From Strobilurus pachycystidiatus (taxonomy: Eukaryota; Basidiomycota; Agaricomycetes; Agaricales; Physalacriaceae): a DNA stretch of 64,000 nucleotides. Below the pieces are notes generated by a model. That model did no database searches. It had not been told where the DNA came from and was given only the letters and a program-made list of their open reading frames with translations. Positions 32,713 through 45,434 of this stretch are shown one piece after another; position 1 is the stretch's first letter; every line of letters starts with the position of its first letter. The stretch lies in assembly GCA_019915135.1 (NCBI GenBank), contig JAHLMK010000005.1, positions 2,666,001 through 2,730,000 of the forward strand, given 5' to 3'. A program made the position numbers and the translations under genes.

Positions 32713-34381
32713 TTAAGCTTGAGCAGAGGCCTCAAGGTCATCAAAGTCAAGTTCGCCCATGGCTCCAGTGACTGAAGTTTCGAGTAAGAAAGTTTTGTTG
32801 GTATGGATCCTGGACAAATTTCAACACATATAAAAGATGACAAAGTATGAAACTCACAACATAGTCTTGAATAACTGGGCCTGGATGTTGGCGAGATAGG
32901 TAGGAGCATGGTTCTGGACATGTTTGAGGCTGGCAAGGTGATAGTAGTATCTGACTGAGGCATCTTCTTTGAAGTCCAAACGACGCTGAGTGCCCTCACG
33001 CCACTCCGAAATAGCATGTTCAACCTAAGTTGAAGGTTAGCCCCATGGTAAAGTAATAAGTTAATAGCAGACAACTTACAGCAGTCATCTCCAAAGCCAT
33101 GAAGACGATGGGAAGTGACTGAAGCTCAATCAAGTTGCGAAAGACTTCACTATTGGCCTTGCCACGCCCCTCCATCAAAAGAGTACGAGCTACTGCCTCG
33201 AAAAAGTCGGCCCGGAACGGGAGTTTTCGATTAAAGGTCCGTGTCTGACAAGTGAAGGTTAGCAACGGAAATAAACAAACTCTGACAATCGTACCACCAG
33301 ATCAAGCTCTCCAAACTTCCATCCCTCAGATTTCTCGAGCCACAAAACAATCTCGGACAGATCATTTGGGCTGTGAGTACCCGGCAACCCCAGTAATCCG
33401 AGCTTGTCCCGGGCAACACGCATGAGGGCATTCATGAAAGCACCGCGTGAGTAAGCCGTCTTGAAAATCATGAGACACATTCGTAAAAATAGGAAAAGGC
33501 TTACCCAGATCACCAAGTTCTCGAAGACTTGCGGGATCTTGACGATGCGTTCATAGGTGTCCAAGAGGCCGGACTCGGCGGCGCGATCTGTCGCAACCCT
33601 CTTGATGACCTCGGCAACGTGGGCCATACGTTGTAGAGCGCCGGGGTACGGGGTCTCGGTCGCAGTGACAAGAACAAGAACCTTCTTGCTCTTGTGACCC
33701 AATCGAAGGGTTCGAGGAGTAAAGTCTGTCGCCGTCACCTTTGGATTCTTGCCACGACGGCCGGGAGCGTCATCGCCGTCATCATCATCCCGACGGCCAC
33801 GCTTGCGACTCGACTTCTTGACGGGTGTGACAAAGGGATTATCGTCCGAGGAGATGAGCTGTCAGAGTAGTTAGAATATGCATTTAGGATAAGTTATACA
33901 CGTACAACAGCTGACGAATCATACGATTCATCATCCCCATCCGGCGGGTCACTGGAAGCAACGGGAATGTCGCGCTCGTCATCAGAAGAGGGCGGCAGCT
34001 TGTCGGACTCCTCCTCATCGTCTTCGATGGGAGCAGCGGCCTTGATGTTGGCGGCTAAGAGTGTTAAATTTGGACAACATTCATGTCAAAATACAACATA
34101 CCAACGATTCCGGCTTCAAGAGCAGCGGTGTCATCGTCGTCGTCCTCCGCCTCTTCAGCGGCAAGAAGGGCGGCTTGGCGTGCGCGAATAGCTGGGGACT
34201 GATCAGGAATAATACCCAAACACAACGACAACTTACCAGCAGCATCGGCGACCTTCTTCTCGGCGGCGGCCTTCTTCTTCGCAGCAGCGGACGAACCGGC
34301 AGAACCAGCTGTGCGCAAGGCAGCAGTTGGGGCAGAGCTAGCTGGTGTGCGCAAGGCAGCACCAACCTGTCGAGGAGGCAT
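32713..34381 (-). CDS. Accessory protein of nested Plavaka element, DUF6532-like
   Basis: ATG 34381 begins MPPRQVGAALRTPASSAPTA. An Ala/Lys-rich helix with AKKKAAAEKKV follows, then an acidic linker and a nuclear signal KKSSRKRGRRDDDD. The folded core reads TFNRKLPFRADFFEAVARTL (late), TAYSRGAFMNALMRVARDKL, NDLSEIVLWLEKSEGWKFGE, FRNLIELQSLPIVFMALEMT and ends YYYHLASLKHVQNHAPTYLA before TAA 32713-32715. The block order resembles DUF6532, a large Agaricomycete family of unknown function; assignment is from memory. Seven or so short introns, for example near 33475-33505 and 33010-33075. Same strand and about 320 bases downstream of the next accessory gene, so both may be read from the shared central promoter region or separately. 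Confidence 0.6.
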
Positions 34382-34703
34382 GACGACGAGCAGAAGGGGT
34401 GGGACAGTGATCAAAAAAAAGAGAGAATGAGGGGGAACAGAGGAAAAGGAGAGAGAGAAAGAAATAAGGAGAGCGAGCGCACCTGAGCAGTATATATACC
34501 AGAGGAACCCTGCAGCCGATCGATCTTAATGAACCTGACTGGCGCACGGACCCAGTGCGCACAGACCAGCCGAACTTACCGAAACAAGACAAAGCTATCA
34601 AAAAAATATTTAATACACACCGCGCGGAGACATATGCTATGCATGTGTGGAGTAAGAAGGTGGTATGGGTACAGCTAAAAAGTCAAGAAATATAAGCATC
34701 AAA

Positions 34704-36967
34704 CTAGTAGCGGCGATGTGGTAAAACGGGAGGACGGTTGAACACTTCACAAAAGCAGCGGATATACCAGTACGCTAGACTGTACTCAGCATCCTCAAGT
34801 GCGGGAATGCTCGTGTCGACCTCGCCTTCTTCGATATCGTCTCCGTAGAAATTCAACTGTCCAAGACTCTCTCCTGCCATCCGGATTGACTTGGGCATCT
34901 CGCGTTGTGAGAGTTTCCACCCTTGCATCACGCGAAAGAGACCCAGCATATTCTCGCGGCGCTCATCAGGATTATGCGCCGCGAATCCGAGATTGACAGC
35001 AGCCCATTCACCATTGACAAAAAGCGGCACAACACTGGAAAAGAAGTAGGGAATCGCCTTGAGGACAGCGGCCTCGCGATCTTCTCGAGTGTCGGCGTCT
35101 AAGAGGTCCCATTCGTCCGATTCGGCAAGGGTAGATGGTTTGAGCTCATAGAGCACCTCGTCCAGCGAGAGCAGCTCCCACCGGAAAGAAACCTCAGCAA
35201 GCTCCCAGAGAACTGGTCGTGTCTCATCTGGGGAGAGTGGGGTGGCCAGTTGTAGAGTGGTACCATGCCATGTGAGAGGAGCGGAAGTCAAGTCAGACAA
35301 GTTCAAGGAACCCTAGAGAGGATGCATCAGTGTCAAGTCACAAAGGAACAGAACCGAACGAACCTGTTTATTAGAGGCCTTGAGACATTTGTTGAGAAGA
35401 TCTTGCATCTCTCGACGAATGATTGATGCTTTCGAATCAGTGTTGGTTGCGGAGGAGTGCGTTTCGAGAGTCAGAATGGAGCGCCACTCGGTCGGACGGA
35501 GGACCTCGCATGACATCGACAACATGCGATAAATGAGAATGGGCCACAGCTTGACAAGGACACGCAGTTGTCCAGAGATGGTCTCTTCCTTGCCCGGACT
35601 GACAATGAGATTTGGGTCGGGGAGGGCGTAACCTGAACGCATGCCAACCCATGGCTTGCGTCGCTGCGAAACGAGGTCACGTTGACTCGCGACCTTGCTA
35701 GCCTCAGCCCAGATTGGGATCGGAAGTGGCATGAGCTTGCTTTCCACATCAACGAAACGATCTCGGTCAACTTGCGGTGCTCTTTTCGCCCGCGATGAAG
35801 ACACGCCCCCTGAAATCAACGATGAGTAGGTGTCGGGAAGGATCGCAATGATCGTGAAAAAGTTAACTCACCAGGCGGAACAGCAATGTCTTGACGGGTG
35901 CGAGCGGGAAGCTGCGACGAGGATGCAGGACCAGATGACGGTGTTGGAATGGAATGTTGTGACGGTGTCGGAATGGAATGTTGTGAAGGCTGTACGCCAG
36001 TGAATGATGCATACGACGACATCAAGGACATGAGGTATTGATACATGGAACGGTAGCGTTCGATGTCGCGCGATGAGCCAATGAAGACGACTTTATGAGG
36101 TGGTGTGGTATCATCCCAGATGCCTTCGTAATGCGCGGGAGAGGACGGAGGTGGTAACTCTTCTCGCAACCAGATCAGGGATTTGACGCCGGGCAGAATA
36201 TCGATGGGGCGAACCAGCCAAACGGGCACACCACACTTGATAGACGATTTGTTAATAAGAAGCCGCAAGCAAAAGAACAAATGACATACTCGTAGAAGAT
36301 TTTCGGCGACCATGAGATCCATAGTCAGCGCACCAACGAGGGGTGCAGTCGGCCAACCTTGCGTGGGGGGCAATACGTGACTGTAATAACGGTCCCGGAG
36401 TATGGTCAACCAAAAGAGTCGGGCTAGAAGTTCGAGGGCGACGCGAGTGACGTGTCGATACACAGCCATAGTTTCGTCGAAAGATGCCACCAGATCAATG
36501 CGTGCCATAAAGTAAGGCAGCCGGTTGCCCAACGTGAGAATGACCTTGTCCTTCCGTCCAAGCTTGTGCTCGCCTCTGGTCTGCACCCTAACCCACTTCA
36601 AAGTATCTCTGCAGGCGGTGTGCAGTGATCGCCGACATTCCAGGCTCAGACGACCGAGTTGGCGCGACGCGGACGACGTGGGTTGTAGTTCAAAATCGGC
36701 CTTTGTTGGGGTAGACCAGAGGGCTATGTTCCCGGACAACATTCCTGTGTCCAGCTCCGAGATACATGAGAGGTGAGGGACACGTTCATCAAAGTACTGA
36801 GGATGGATGATGGGATCGTCTTGACCAAAAAGACAGTTCCCGCGCAGTCGTATGCGGCGTTCGTGGAGGAGGAGATCAGATGGAATGTAGGACGCGTTGG
36901 GCGTGGTCACAAAAACGCCGTCCGCTGGGAAGACGCGGCCGAGCTTGCCTTCAAACGAACGAGTCAT
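34704..36967 (-). CDS. Uncharacterised large accessory protein of nested Plavaka element
   Basis: ATG 36967 begins MTRSFEGKLGRVFPADGVFV. Further blocks: LLHERRIRLRGNCLFG, SRQLGRLSLECRRSLHTACR, ARIDLVASFDETMAVYRHVT, RVALELLARLFWLTILRDR, MDLMVAENLLR, then CGVPVWLVRPIDILPGVKSL. Later exons give SQHSIPTPSQHSIPTPSSGP (a doubled octamer), RDRFVDVESKLMPLPIPIWA and TLQLATPLSPDETRPVLWEL, ending VFNRPPVLPHRRY at 34704. Introns near 36292-36240, 35875-35812 and 35363-35310 keep the frame. The family (gene next to Plavaka transposases with a WLVRP-type motif and interaction-like helices) is common in Agaricomycetes but has no assigned function. Divergent from the transposase across a 1.7-kb spacer. Confidence 0.6.
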
Positions 36968-38695
36968 TGACTATGCAGGCGAAGGAGAAGGAGGTGGGAG
37001 CCGGGATGGTGAGGGTGTGATTAGGAAAGACTAAGATGGTGTAAGTTCAATGGCAGAGTATTTGATGAAAATGCAAAGTACACACCGGGAGAATAATATG
37101 GGAACGGATTAGAAAGCGCGGAGTTTATCCAACGCGGGGCGGGAAGGCGGGAAGGGGTCGGTCGATCCAACTGCAAATGTGTACGATGTCAGACGATTAG
37201 GAGAAATGACACTTTGATAACGCACCTCAATAGCAGGAAGAATGTACGCCTAGTAACGACAACGTGTGGCGCTACGAGCACGGCGAACAATTCGGCAGCG
37301 GGGCGAATGTAGAGCAAACGTGGACGTGGGGCGATGAGAGGCGATCCAGCTACGAATGCGTAGGATGTCAAACGATTTGAGAAAAAGATAAAAGCATCGA
37401 TGGCGCACCTGAATCTGCGCTAGTGATGACGACGCCTGGCCCTACGAGCACGGCGAACAATCCGGCAGCAGAATGAGACGAGCGCGATGGAAAATCCGGC
37501 AGCAGGACGGGGCAAGCGTGGACCAAACGTTGGGCGGAAATCGGGCGGGGCGATCCACAACCAGACGCAGGAAAAGCACAAGGCCGTATCCCTGGTCAGC
37601 AGTGGCGGCGGCGGGCCGCGGCAGGTCCCGGTCCCAGACGCAAGGTCGTGGGGGCTGAGGACTGCAGACGCAAGGTCGTGCAGTCTCTGTGTCGACGGTC
37701 GGGGCTGTGTTGCAAGCAAGACGGCGAGGGCGACGACGAATGGGGGGCTAATGATGGTGGGAGGACTGATGGCACTGATGTGGTTGAGATTGCAAAGTGC
37801 CCGGGGCCGGAGACTCGATTCGGCTAAGTCCGCGCGCACGGACCATCCTGCCAAATCGAGTCCAAGTCCCCCTCTCCCTCTGTCTCCCTCTGTCCCGCCT
37901 ATCTCCACGACAAACAAACCACACCCGCCGTTTGCCGCCATTCCCACATCACCGCCGATCAGCAGTACTCTGGCTTGCCCAAGTACTTGCTTTTGTCGCT
38001 GCACTCTGGTTTGCCCAAGTGCGAGCTCTGGTCAACCGCACTCTGGCTTGCCCAAGTGCACCGTATCGCCTGTCGAAACTCCCGCCTCTCACTCCGTCAA
38101 CCGGTTACCGCGCCGCCATCGAGGCCGAATAGGCGTACTCTGGCTTGCTCAAGGACTCGTCGTTGCCGCCGTACTCTGCTTTTCTGCTGCCCGCGCATTT
38201 TTTGCCGCCAGTGCGCCTCATTCAGACCGCATCTGTGTGAGTACCCTATCTTGCATTGGTTTCCTCGATCTTTTCTGGCGCCTCCCGGTAGGATGGCCTT
38301 ATTATTCATCTATTCGTTTCTTGGGTTTGGGCTCGCTGATTTCTAAACTTCACTAATTGCCCTCTCACAGGACCTTACATCATTTTCCTATCATCCAGTG
38401 AGTCACATTGTCCATGCCGGTGGTCACTGTGCTAACTGGGTGAATCCGTCTCCGGCCACACAGCTTGTTTTGTCGCTCGCAGACTTCATTGACCCAGGCG
38501 GTAGGTTCTATCCAGCAACCATAGCACCGTATGACTAATTGTCAATAGCCTCCTGCTACTCTTCTACCCTCAAGCGCGTAGACCCCATTTTCGCTCCCCC
38601 CATTGCTCAGTAAGTCATTCGCCACTTGAATTAGATCAGACTCTTTACTGACTCAATTACCCAGCCGACTTTCACGCACTCTCCCTATATCAACC
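36968..38695. other. Central divergent spacer of nested Plavaka with repeats
   Basis: Lies between the accessory gene (minus) and transposase (plus). A diverged direct repeat of period about 180 bp starts CGATCCA at 37163 and 37342 and each copy ends in GGCGAACAAT(T/C)CGGCAGC. On the transposase side ACTCTGG(C/T)TTGC(C/T)CAAG recurs four times between 37968 and 38155. Splice-like TCTCACAG/GTAAG sites between 38220 and 38640 suggest 5' non-coding exons of the transposase. No protein gene supported. Confidence 0.5.
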
Positions 38696-41600
38696 ATGCC
38701 CCGCGTTCTCATTGCCTGCGAGAACCCCGAATGTTCACGGGAATTTTCCACTTTGAAGGGGATGCGCAGCCACCTGCGGCAGGCCGCGACTTGCAAATCA
38801 TGGATTTCTGCGTCAAAAGCTCCTGCCCATCTCGCCGGTGCCACACAAATCGCGGCTGTGACGCTGGAACCGGAACCCTCGACGTCCAATCCATTTTCGG
38901 ACGCCGTCGATTTCTACGGTGCCGTTGAGGAGGAGGAGGATGGTTCGGACGAGGTCCAGAGCGTTGTTGTAGAGGACGACTCCTCCATGGATGAGGTTTT
39001 CAACTCGGGACAAGGTGACGACGGCGATGAGGAAGAAGAGCTGGAGGATGATGCTGAAGAGGATGCTGATGTTGAGGAGGATGAAGATGCCGGGCAAGCT
39101 TTTCGCGAATGGCTGGAGCAAGCCCAAGCATCGGAAGTGTTCGAAACCGTCGACAGCTTGCCAGCCATCGGACAGGCCGGTCCTGGGCCCTCCACCCAAC
39201 GCATTCGAATGCAAACTCTGCTTGGCGGACGTGCGCGTTACCTGGACGACGATGACGACGATGAGACTTCGGACCGTGTCTCTGACCAGCACCCAACAGC
39301 CGGCTCGATTCTGCGCATGTCAGATAACGTACACGAGCAATGGGCCGCCCTTTTCGGAACGCCTTTGTCTGCCGATGTTGTCATGGATGGCGAGGGGGCA
39401 GCGGACCTGAAGGACGTTGAGTGGTATAAACCTTTCGCGTCACAGCTCGATTGGCAGATTGCCCAATGGATGGTCACCGAAGGCATCGGTCATAACGCCT
39501 TCAATCAGCTGTTGAACATCCCGGGCGTAAGTTCCCTCATTCTTCATATGCATTCATACTCATCTTGTGCAGGTGAAAGACAAACTCGGCCTCTCATACA
39601 GCAGCACCCGTGGTCTACACAAGATCGTGGATTCCCTTCCTCGCCGCGCTGGCGATTGGAAGGTGAAACAACTCTCCTTCCCTGATCTCCCCAACGACAA
39701 GTTCACACTGCGTCACCGTGACATTCTTGACTCCATCCGCTCTCTTTGGGGAGATCCTGAGTTGGCCAACCATCTTGTCTACAAGCCGAGTACTCTCTTC
39801 AGTGACAAAAAGCGGGATCGTCGCTTGTACAATGAGATGTGGACATCAAAGTGGTGGCATTTCGTGCAGGTAAGTCCTCCTCCAGCGTTTTCTGATTAAC
39901 CCTTGATTGACCTGTTAATAGGATAAGCTCCCCGTCGGTCATACTGTCGCACCACTTATTATCTCGACGGACAAGACTCAGCTAACCCAGTTTTCGGGCA
40001 GTCGCCAAGCGTATCCAGTATACCTCACCCTCGGAAATATACCCAGTCATATCCGTCGCAAACCATCTGAACTGGCATGTATCTTGATCGCATACCTACC
40101 CATCGACAAAATCAGCAAAGGTCAGATCTCGAAGAACGCCATGCGCTCGCGATATCAGCGGCTATTCCACGCCGCCATGAGCGAGATTTTCGCTCCACTT
40201 GTCGATGCTGGGAAGAGTGGTGTCAAGATGACGAGTGGTGATGGTGCTGTGCGCATCGTCCATCCCATCCTGGCGAGCTACGTTGCCGACTATCCCGAGC
40301 AGTGTTTGGTGACTTGTGCAAAGTACGGGACTTGTCCAAAGTGCCGATGCGATGCGACGGAACTGGGAGATGAGGGGTCGTTTGAGTTGCGCACCCCAGC
40401 TTGGACGTTGGGTGTCATGTCTGATGCGAAGGAGTCCGCGACATCGACAAAGGCCTATTTCGACACGTGTATGGCAGAGTGTGTATCTGGTCATGTGCCA
40501 GAGCCCTTCTGGCGCGATCTCCCTTACACCAATCTCCATCTCAGTACCACCCCCGACGTCTTGCATCAGCTCTATCAGGGCGTCTTGAGACACTTGATTG
40601 AGTGGTGTCAAACTCTCATGACGGAGGAACAGATGGACCGCCGTATTCGCTGTCTTCCTCCTGGCCTTGGCCTGCGTCACTTCAAGAACGGCATCAGCGC
40701 GCTGTCACAGATCAGTGGGTCTGAGCGCAAGAACATGGGCAAAATCCTCCTCGCCTGCTTAGTTGGCTCAGACATTCCCGACCGTGGTGTTACGGCTTGC
40801 CGCGCCATTCTTGATTTCATCTATCTTGCGCAGTACTCCACTCACGACGACGAGACGCTTGGGTATATGGACACTGCTCTCAAAACTTGGGATACCAACA
40901 AAAGTTATTTCATTCATGTACGTTTTCTCTTGATTGTGTGTTGGGCTTATACTGATAGCAACCAGGTTGGTCTCCGTGAACACCTCAATATTCCCAAATT
41001 CCACTCCCTACGACACTACGTTGCGTCTATTCGCATGTTTGGGGCAACAAATAATTTCAACACTGAAATGTTTGAGCGCCTTCACATCGACTTCTCCAAA
41101 AAAGGTTGGCGGGCATCGAATAAGCGTGATGAATATCCTCAGATGACGACGTGGGTGCTACGTAAAGAGAATGTTCACGCTTTCACTCGGTACACTGCGT
41201 GGGTTAAGAAACAGATTGGTAAGATCACTATTTATTTTCCGTTGCAATTTTTATTGATTACAGTATGGTGATAGCTCCCACACCCAAGCCAGATCCACCG
41301 AAACCTCCTTCTCCTCCATCTAGTGGTCGTGTACAAAAGGTCCTTCTACCGATACATCCCAGCATTTCCAACAAACCTCTCCGCCGTATAGCCACCCAGC
41401 ATCATGTTCCCTTATTTTCATCGCATCTTCTAGCTTATATTCAAGCTGTAGGCCGTGACAAACTGGGGGCCTCAGCGATCAACTACACGACGCTACCCTT
41501 CGATGGCGTCGATATATATTATTCATTCAAGTTTGGGCGTGAAGGAATCACGGATGATTTTGAGACTCGAGACGTAGTGAAGGCCACTCCTCAGGATGGC

Positions 41601-42104
41601 GGGCGGTTTGATACGGTGATTGTCTTGACAGGCGATGAGGCAGAGAGTGCTGGTCTTGATGGTCAGGCTTTTTCCATTATGCTGTTGAATCTTTTCTCAT
41701 GAATTACAGGTACACGTGTTGGGCGCGTACGTGTTATATTCAAAATTCCCGCCAAGCTCATGCTTCATGGAGTCTTGGTTCCAACCCCTTCACACTGGCC
41801 GCGTGATGCACTTGCTTATATCGAGTGGTACACCAAGCCTGTTCTTACACAGAAGGGGGCACGAAGTCATCACATGCCATCATTATCAAAGGCATACATT
41901 GCAGACCGTCAAACACGTCACTGGTCCATCATTCCGCTCTCAAATGTTCGACAGAGTGCACATCTCACGCCTGATTGGGTCAAATGTTCTGTTGAGCAAT
42001 GGGATATTCCAATTTCGACAAGTTCCGTTTTAGATACATGTGATCATTTTTTCCTGAATAATTGGCTCAGTCTCTATACATATCAGACTGTATACTTAGC
42101 ATAG
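38696..42104 (+). CDS. Plavaka transposase with C2H2 zinc finger, apparently intact
   Basis: ATG 38696 gives MPRVLIACENPECSREFSTL with C-x4-C...H...C spacing, a C2H2-like finger. A long acidic stretch is followed by WYKPFASQLDWQIAQWMVTE, VKDKLGLSYSSTRGLHKIVD, then the Plavaka signature APLIISTDKTQLTQFSG, AYPVYLTLGNIPSHIRRKPS, and the motif CAKYGTCPKCRC. Also SGDGAVRIVHPILASYVADY, LHLSTTPDVLHQLYQGVLRH, IPKFHSLRHYVASIRMFGAT and EMFERLHIDFSKKGWRASNK, all expected in order. Exon joins are at 39525-39572, 39870-39921, 40918-40964, about 41220-41264 and about 41670-41710. The C-terminal 200 residues end with a stop at 42104. No stop or frameshift was found, so this copy may be able to move itself and relatives. 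Acts in the nucleus on the 29-bp TIRs. Confidence 0.88.
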
Positions 42105-42459
42105 AGATATTCAAAGATTAGAAGTTGTATTGTATCGCATTTGAAGTCAACTTGATACAGATGTCATGGGAAACAAATAGTTAAGTGAGTTTAAGTTACT
42201 TGAAAGTGTATGCGTGAAAGCAATTGAGTTTAGATACTTTATGGTTAGTGTATAAGATACACCAATTTGAGGTTGATTATACATGATTTATGATAGATGT
42301 CTCACAAACAGGTGAGTTAAGATGCTTACAGATGTCTTGATAGCTATCGAGCGCAAGTACGAGAGTCGAATGCTTTCATATGCTTTTAGATGCTTTCACA
42401 GCCTTAAGTCACTTTGGTAGCTTGTAGATGAAGGTATCTAGTACATCTAGCTTTAGTTT
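42105..42459. repeat. Right subterminal region of nested Plavaka
   Basis: AT-rich, with many GAGTTTAAG, GATGCTTAC/AGATGCTTT and ACTTGA-type motifs complementary to those at the left end. No gene. Ends at the right TIR. Confidence 0.6.
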
Positions 42460-42488
42460 ACTTAAGGCAATAGGGTGTTTCGTGATGT
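42460..42488 (-). repeat. Right TIR of nested Plavaka element
   Basis: Exact complement of 31689-31717. It is followed at once by the truncated Spt5-like coding sequence. Confidence 0.95.
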
Positions 42489-45077
42489 TCCAGACGACGC
42501 GACAGCGATTGGCAGCATGCCGCTCGTTTGGCCTACGAAGACGAAGAAGCTCATTCCGGACCAACAGAGGACTCTCCAGACAGACGGGAGCAATGGAACG
42601 AGCTCTCTCAGACCATCGCCCATCGCCTCCATCACGACGCTCAGCCAAAAGACGGCGTAATTGATGTATGGCCCAGTCCAAAAACCCCTTCCCAGCCATG
42701 CGTCTACATCGCCACCAGGGGGACTTTCAACTCGTTAATGGAACTCCTTGTCGACGATCTTGGCCATGCGAAATACGGTCTATCCCTCAGAACCATGCAA
42801 CCACTTCAATCTCCCACTGAGCGCCTACGCGCATGGCGCAGTAGTCGAGGTGTACGCGAGACATTCACCAAATGTTGGGTTACCATTCGAGGGGGGAAAT
42901 ACGACGGTGATATTGGTTGGGTTGAGAAGGACTACAAGAGTACCTGGTGTACGGTTAAAGTCGTACCGCGGATCTCTTTCAGATGGCAGCGAACGTTTGT
43001 GGGCGAGGGCGATCCTACAGAGGAAGAAGAGCGTGACGCTCAGTCTGGCAAACGCCCTACCGACCGAAATTGGACATCTTTTCCTCGCCGTATTCCACCT
43101 GCACCTGGCACTCGACATCCCCCCTGCCTTCTCGCTAAAGAAATCCGCTCAAAGCTCTCAGTCAGCAAAGACAAGCATCCCATAGTTCGTTACGAGGAGA
43201 CGGGCAGTACTGCTTTCGTGGCCGATTTCGCCCTGATCCAGGTCCGCCGTTCGCATATCTCCATCGCCATATCCACACCTCCCTACATCCACAATCAACT
43301 CATGCACTGCGAAGATCCCGAAGCGAGGTCAGCTCTTTCCTTATTACCTCCAGCGGAAAGTGGGATCTTTGAGACTGGCGAGATAGTGGAGGATGCTCGA
43401 AACGGACTCAAAGGAGAGGTCCTGTCATCTCAGGATGCGTTGCACGAAGCGGGTGGGCGCACCATCTTATCCCAATCCGTAACTGTGCAGCCGCTTGAGG
43501 ATGGATTGAAGGCCGTGGAGATCGAGAGGAGGCATATAGTTCGCGTGTTTGAGGTGGGACAGGAGGTGGGTATATGGAACGGCGGTACGAAGATGTCTCA
43601 TGGATGGGTAATAGCGACAAGTTCTGCGGGGAGAGAGCCCTCTCAAGGAGAACATCATATCAGGCGGCGTCGGCAAGACCGACATATCACGGTCCTTATC
43701 TACTGGACCGGCGAAGATTCCAAGGAGATTTCACCCCAGGTATGTATCTATGCTCGTCGATTATCAGAGACGAATTCATTTGACGATAGGTCGTGAGAGT
43801 TCACAAGAACAACTGTGTTCACATCACAAGCAACACGCAACCGCCAGAGCGCCTCACTGGGCGGCCATTGTACACACTCGCACCACCGCCGCCTTCTAGC
43901 GCAGAGCCGCGCCGTCCCGTTAACCCTCTCCACGACAACCTCGAATACGATCCAGTCAAGGGCATGTTTACCAATCAGGTCACCTTTCGTCCAGAGATGA
44001 TGTACAGTGGAAACGTTCCTTGGTTTTGCCGCCCAGTGGTTGTCCTCAACGGCGAATACAAAGGACGCACAGGGACAGTTGAGGATGTCATCAAAGACGA
44101 AAAGACCATCAGCGGCCTTAAGATTCTCGTTCGCTTCGATATGCTGCGAGCTATGGAAGGACTCCTGGAGAAGTGGTACAGCTACGGGCAAGTCGTAGAT
44201 CCCGAGTGAGCAGTTCTTCTTCTTTAGCCAGAACGACGTGAATTGACACTCACATAGAACACATTGGCCTCTTCGGATCGTTGCTCCTCTCAGTCCGCTT
44301 CACCACAAAAGTGGGTTCCACGGCAACCAGGCTTTCTACGAGGAGGAGCTGTCCCAGAATCATCCCGTGTTCCGTGGAGCTCGCGGCCAGCCAAAGGAAT
44401 CGGACTTTGACAGGTCGTTTCAGGCCTATGTCCCGCCCGGGGAAGGACCTTGGAGTATCACTGAACAAGATCGCACAGAACATGGCATCACGCACTCCCA
44501 TTTCACCAAGACCATGACCTACAACGACAAGGTCGCCTGGTGCCTGCAGCCCCACCTCGAGAACTTGAAGATTGTCGTACCCACCACAGGAATCAAAGTT
44601 AGAAAGAGTAATGGCTCTTCAGGGAAGGGGGAGAGGTTGAAGGAACATTTCGCGACGGTTCAGCAAGTACGCCTCGACAACAAAGTTGGCGTATATCGAA
44701 TATTGAAGGGCAAGCGATTACCTCAGGCACTCGTTCCCAGTCAAATACAGCTGAGGCATCCCGGAGCAAAGCCCGCTGACGGTCACTGTTGGTTCGTCTT
44801 CCGAGGTGATCATATTGGGAGATATGTTCGACCCATTCGCTGGGTTGACATGAAGATGTTGTCTGGGGAGAAGAAGCCGGCTTGGACAGTCGTCGTTGTT
44901 GAGCGTCAAGGACCCGGAAAGCCCGACAAGATTACTGATGACCACATTACCGTTCTCAACGAGGATCTCATCATCTTGGAGCGCGCTTCGAATTGGAAGG
45001 AGACTGACAAGGAAGTTTTGGCGCTACGGGAAAAGAGTCGAAATGGTAGTGCCAAGATGGTGATAGAGGCTATATGA
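42489..45077 (+). CDS. Spt5-like protein with NGN-like and KOW-type domains, 5' truncated
   Basis: Spt5 is the elongation factor that rides RNA polymerase II. The reading frame is open from the first base after the TIR: RRRDSDWQHAARLAYEDEEA, with no in-frame ATG, so the start is lost. An NGN-like part (CVYIATRGTFNSLMELLVDD, LQSPTERLRAWRSS) leads to the first KOW unit CWVTIRGGKYDGDIGWVEKD, CTVKVVPRISFRW, which is the canonical Spt5 spacing. A second is VGQEVGIWNGGTKMSHGWVI and a third RPVVVLNGEYKGRTGTVEDV. The C-terminal part has FRGDHIGRYVRPIRWVDMKM and ends at 45077. Two introns (near 43741-43789 and 44208-44258) join in frame. It is not the housekeeping Spt5: acidic N-terminal and CTR repeats are absent and it sits in an element. 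Such KOW proteins recur in KDZ elements. Confidence 0.72.
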
Positions 45078-45434
45078 TCATGAACCATACTGTACTAATA
45101 GTTCCTATCTCATCTGTACTACCTACCTACCATCTTGTAATTACACCGCTTTCCACCATTCGCCCCACTTGTGTGCCGGCAACTCGACAGATGGAGCATC
45201 GGAAGCTTGCGAGGTGAGTTCGCCGTCCTGCGGCTTATCAGTTTCGGTCTACTCATCCAGGGATCTTAGGACGATGGTGCGAGCCGTATGCTCGCAGTCC
45301 TACCCGCGTAAGGAGAACAATGGGAAAACAAAGCAAGTCGGTTTCCCTTGTTTTGGCTACTGGTGCCTAGAGACGGGGAGTTCTGACGACTGGTTTCGTG
45401 TAGGTTGACCGTCTCCTTCCCTTCTTCGTTCACG

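Larger units (their letters stand above)
31689..42488. mobile_element. Plavaka-type transposon nested in the KDZ element (10.8 kb)
   Basis: A perfect 29-bp inverted repeat bounds it: 31689-31717, starting ACATCACGAAACACCCTATT, and its exact complement at 42460-42488. Subterminal DNA on both sides is rich in AAGCT/AAGCAT motifs. Inside are two minus-strand accessory genes and an apparently intact transposase on plus. Identical TIRs and open frames argue for a recent arrival. Left flank is KDZ coding sequence and right flank is Spt5-like coding sequence; no shared bases flank the two ends, so a target duplication is not visible. Confidence 0.92.

Noticed and set aside
31689..42488. Target duplication of the nested Plavaka in ACAT/ATGT
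   Set aside because: Those bases are part of the 29-bp inverted repeat; the true flanks (GTGT left, TCCA right) do not match.
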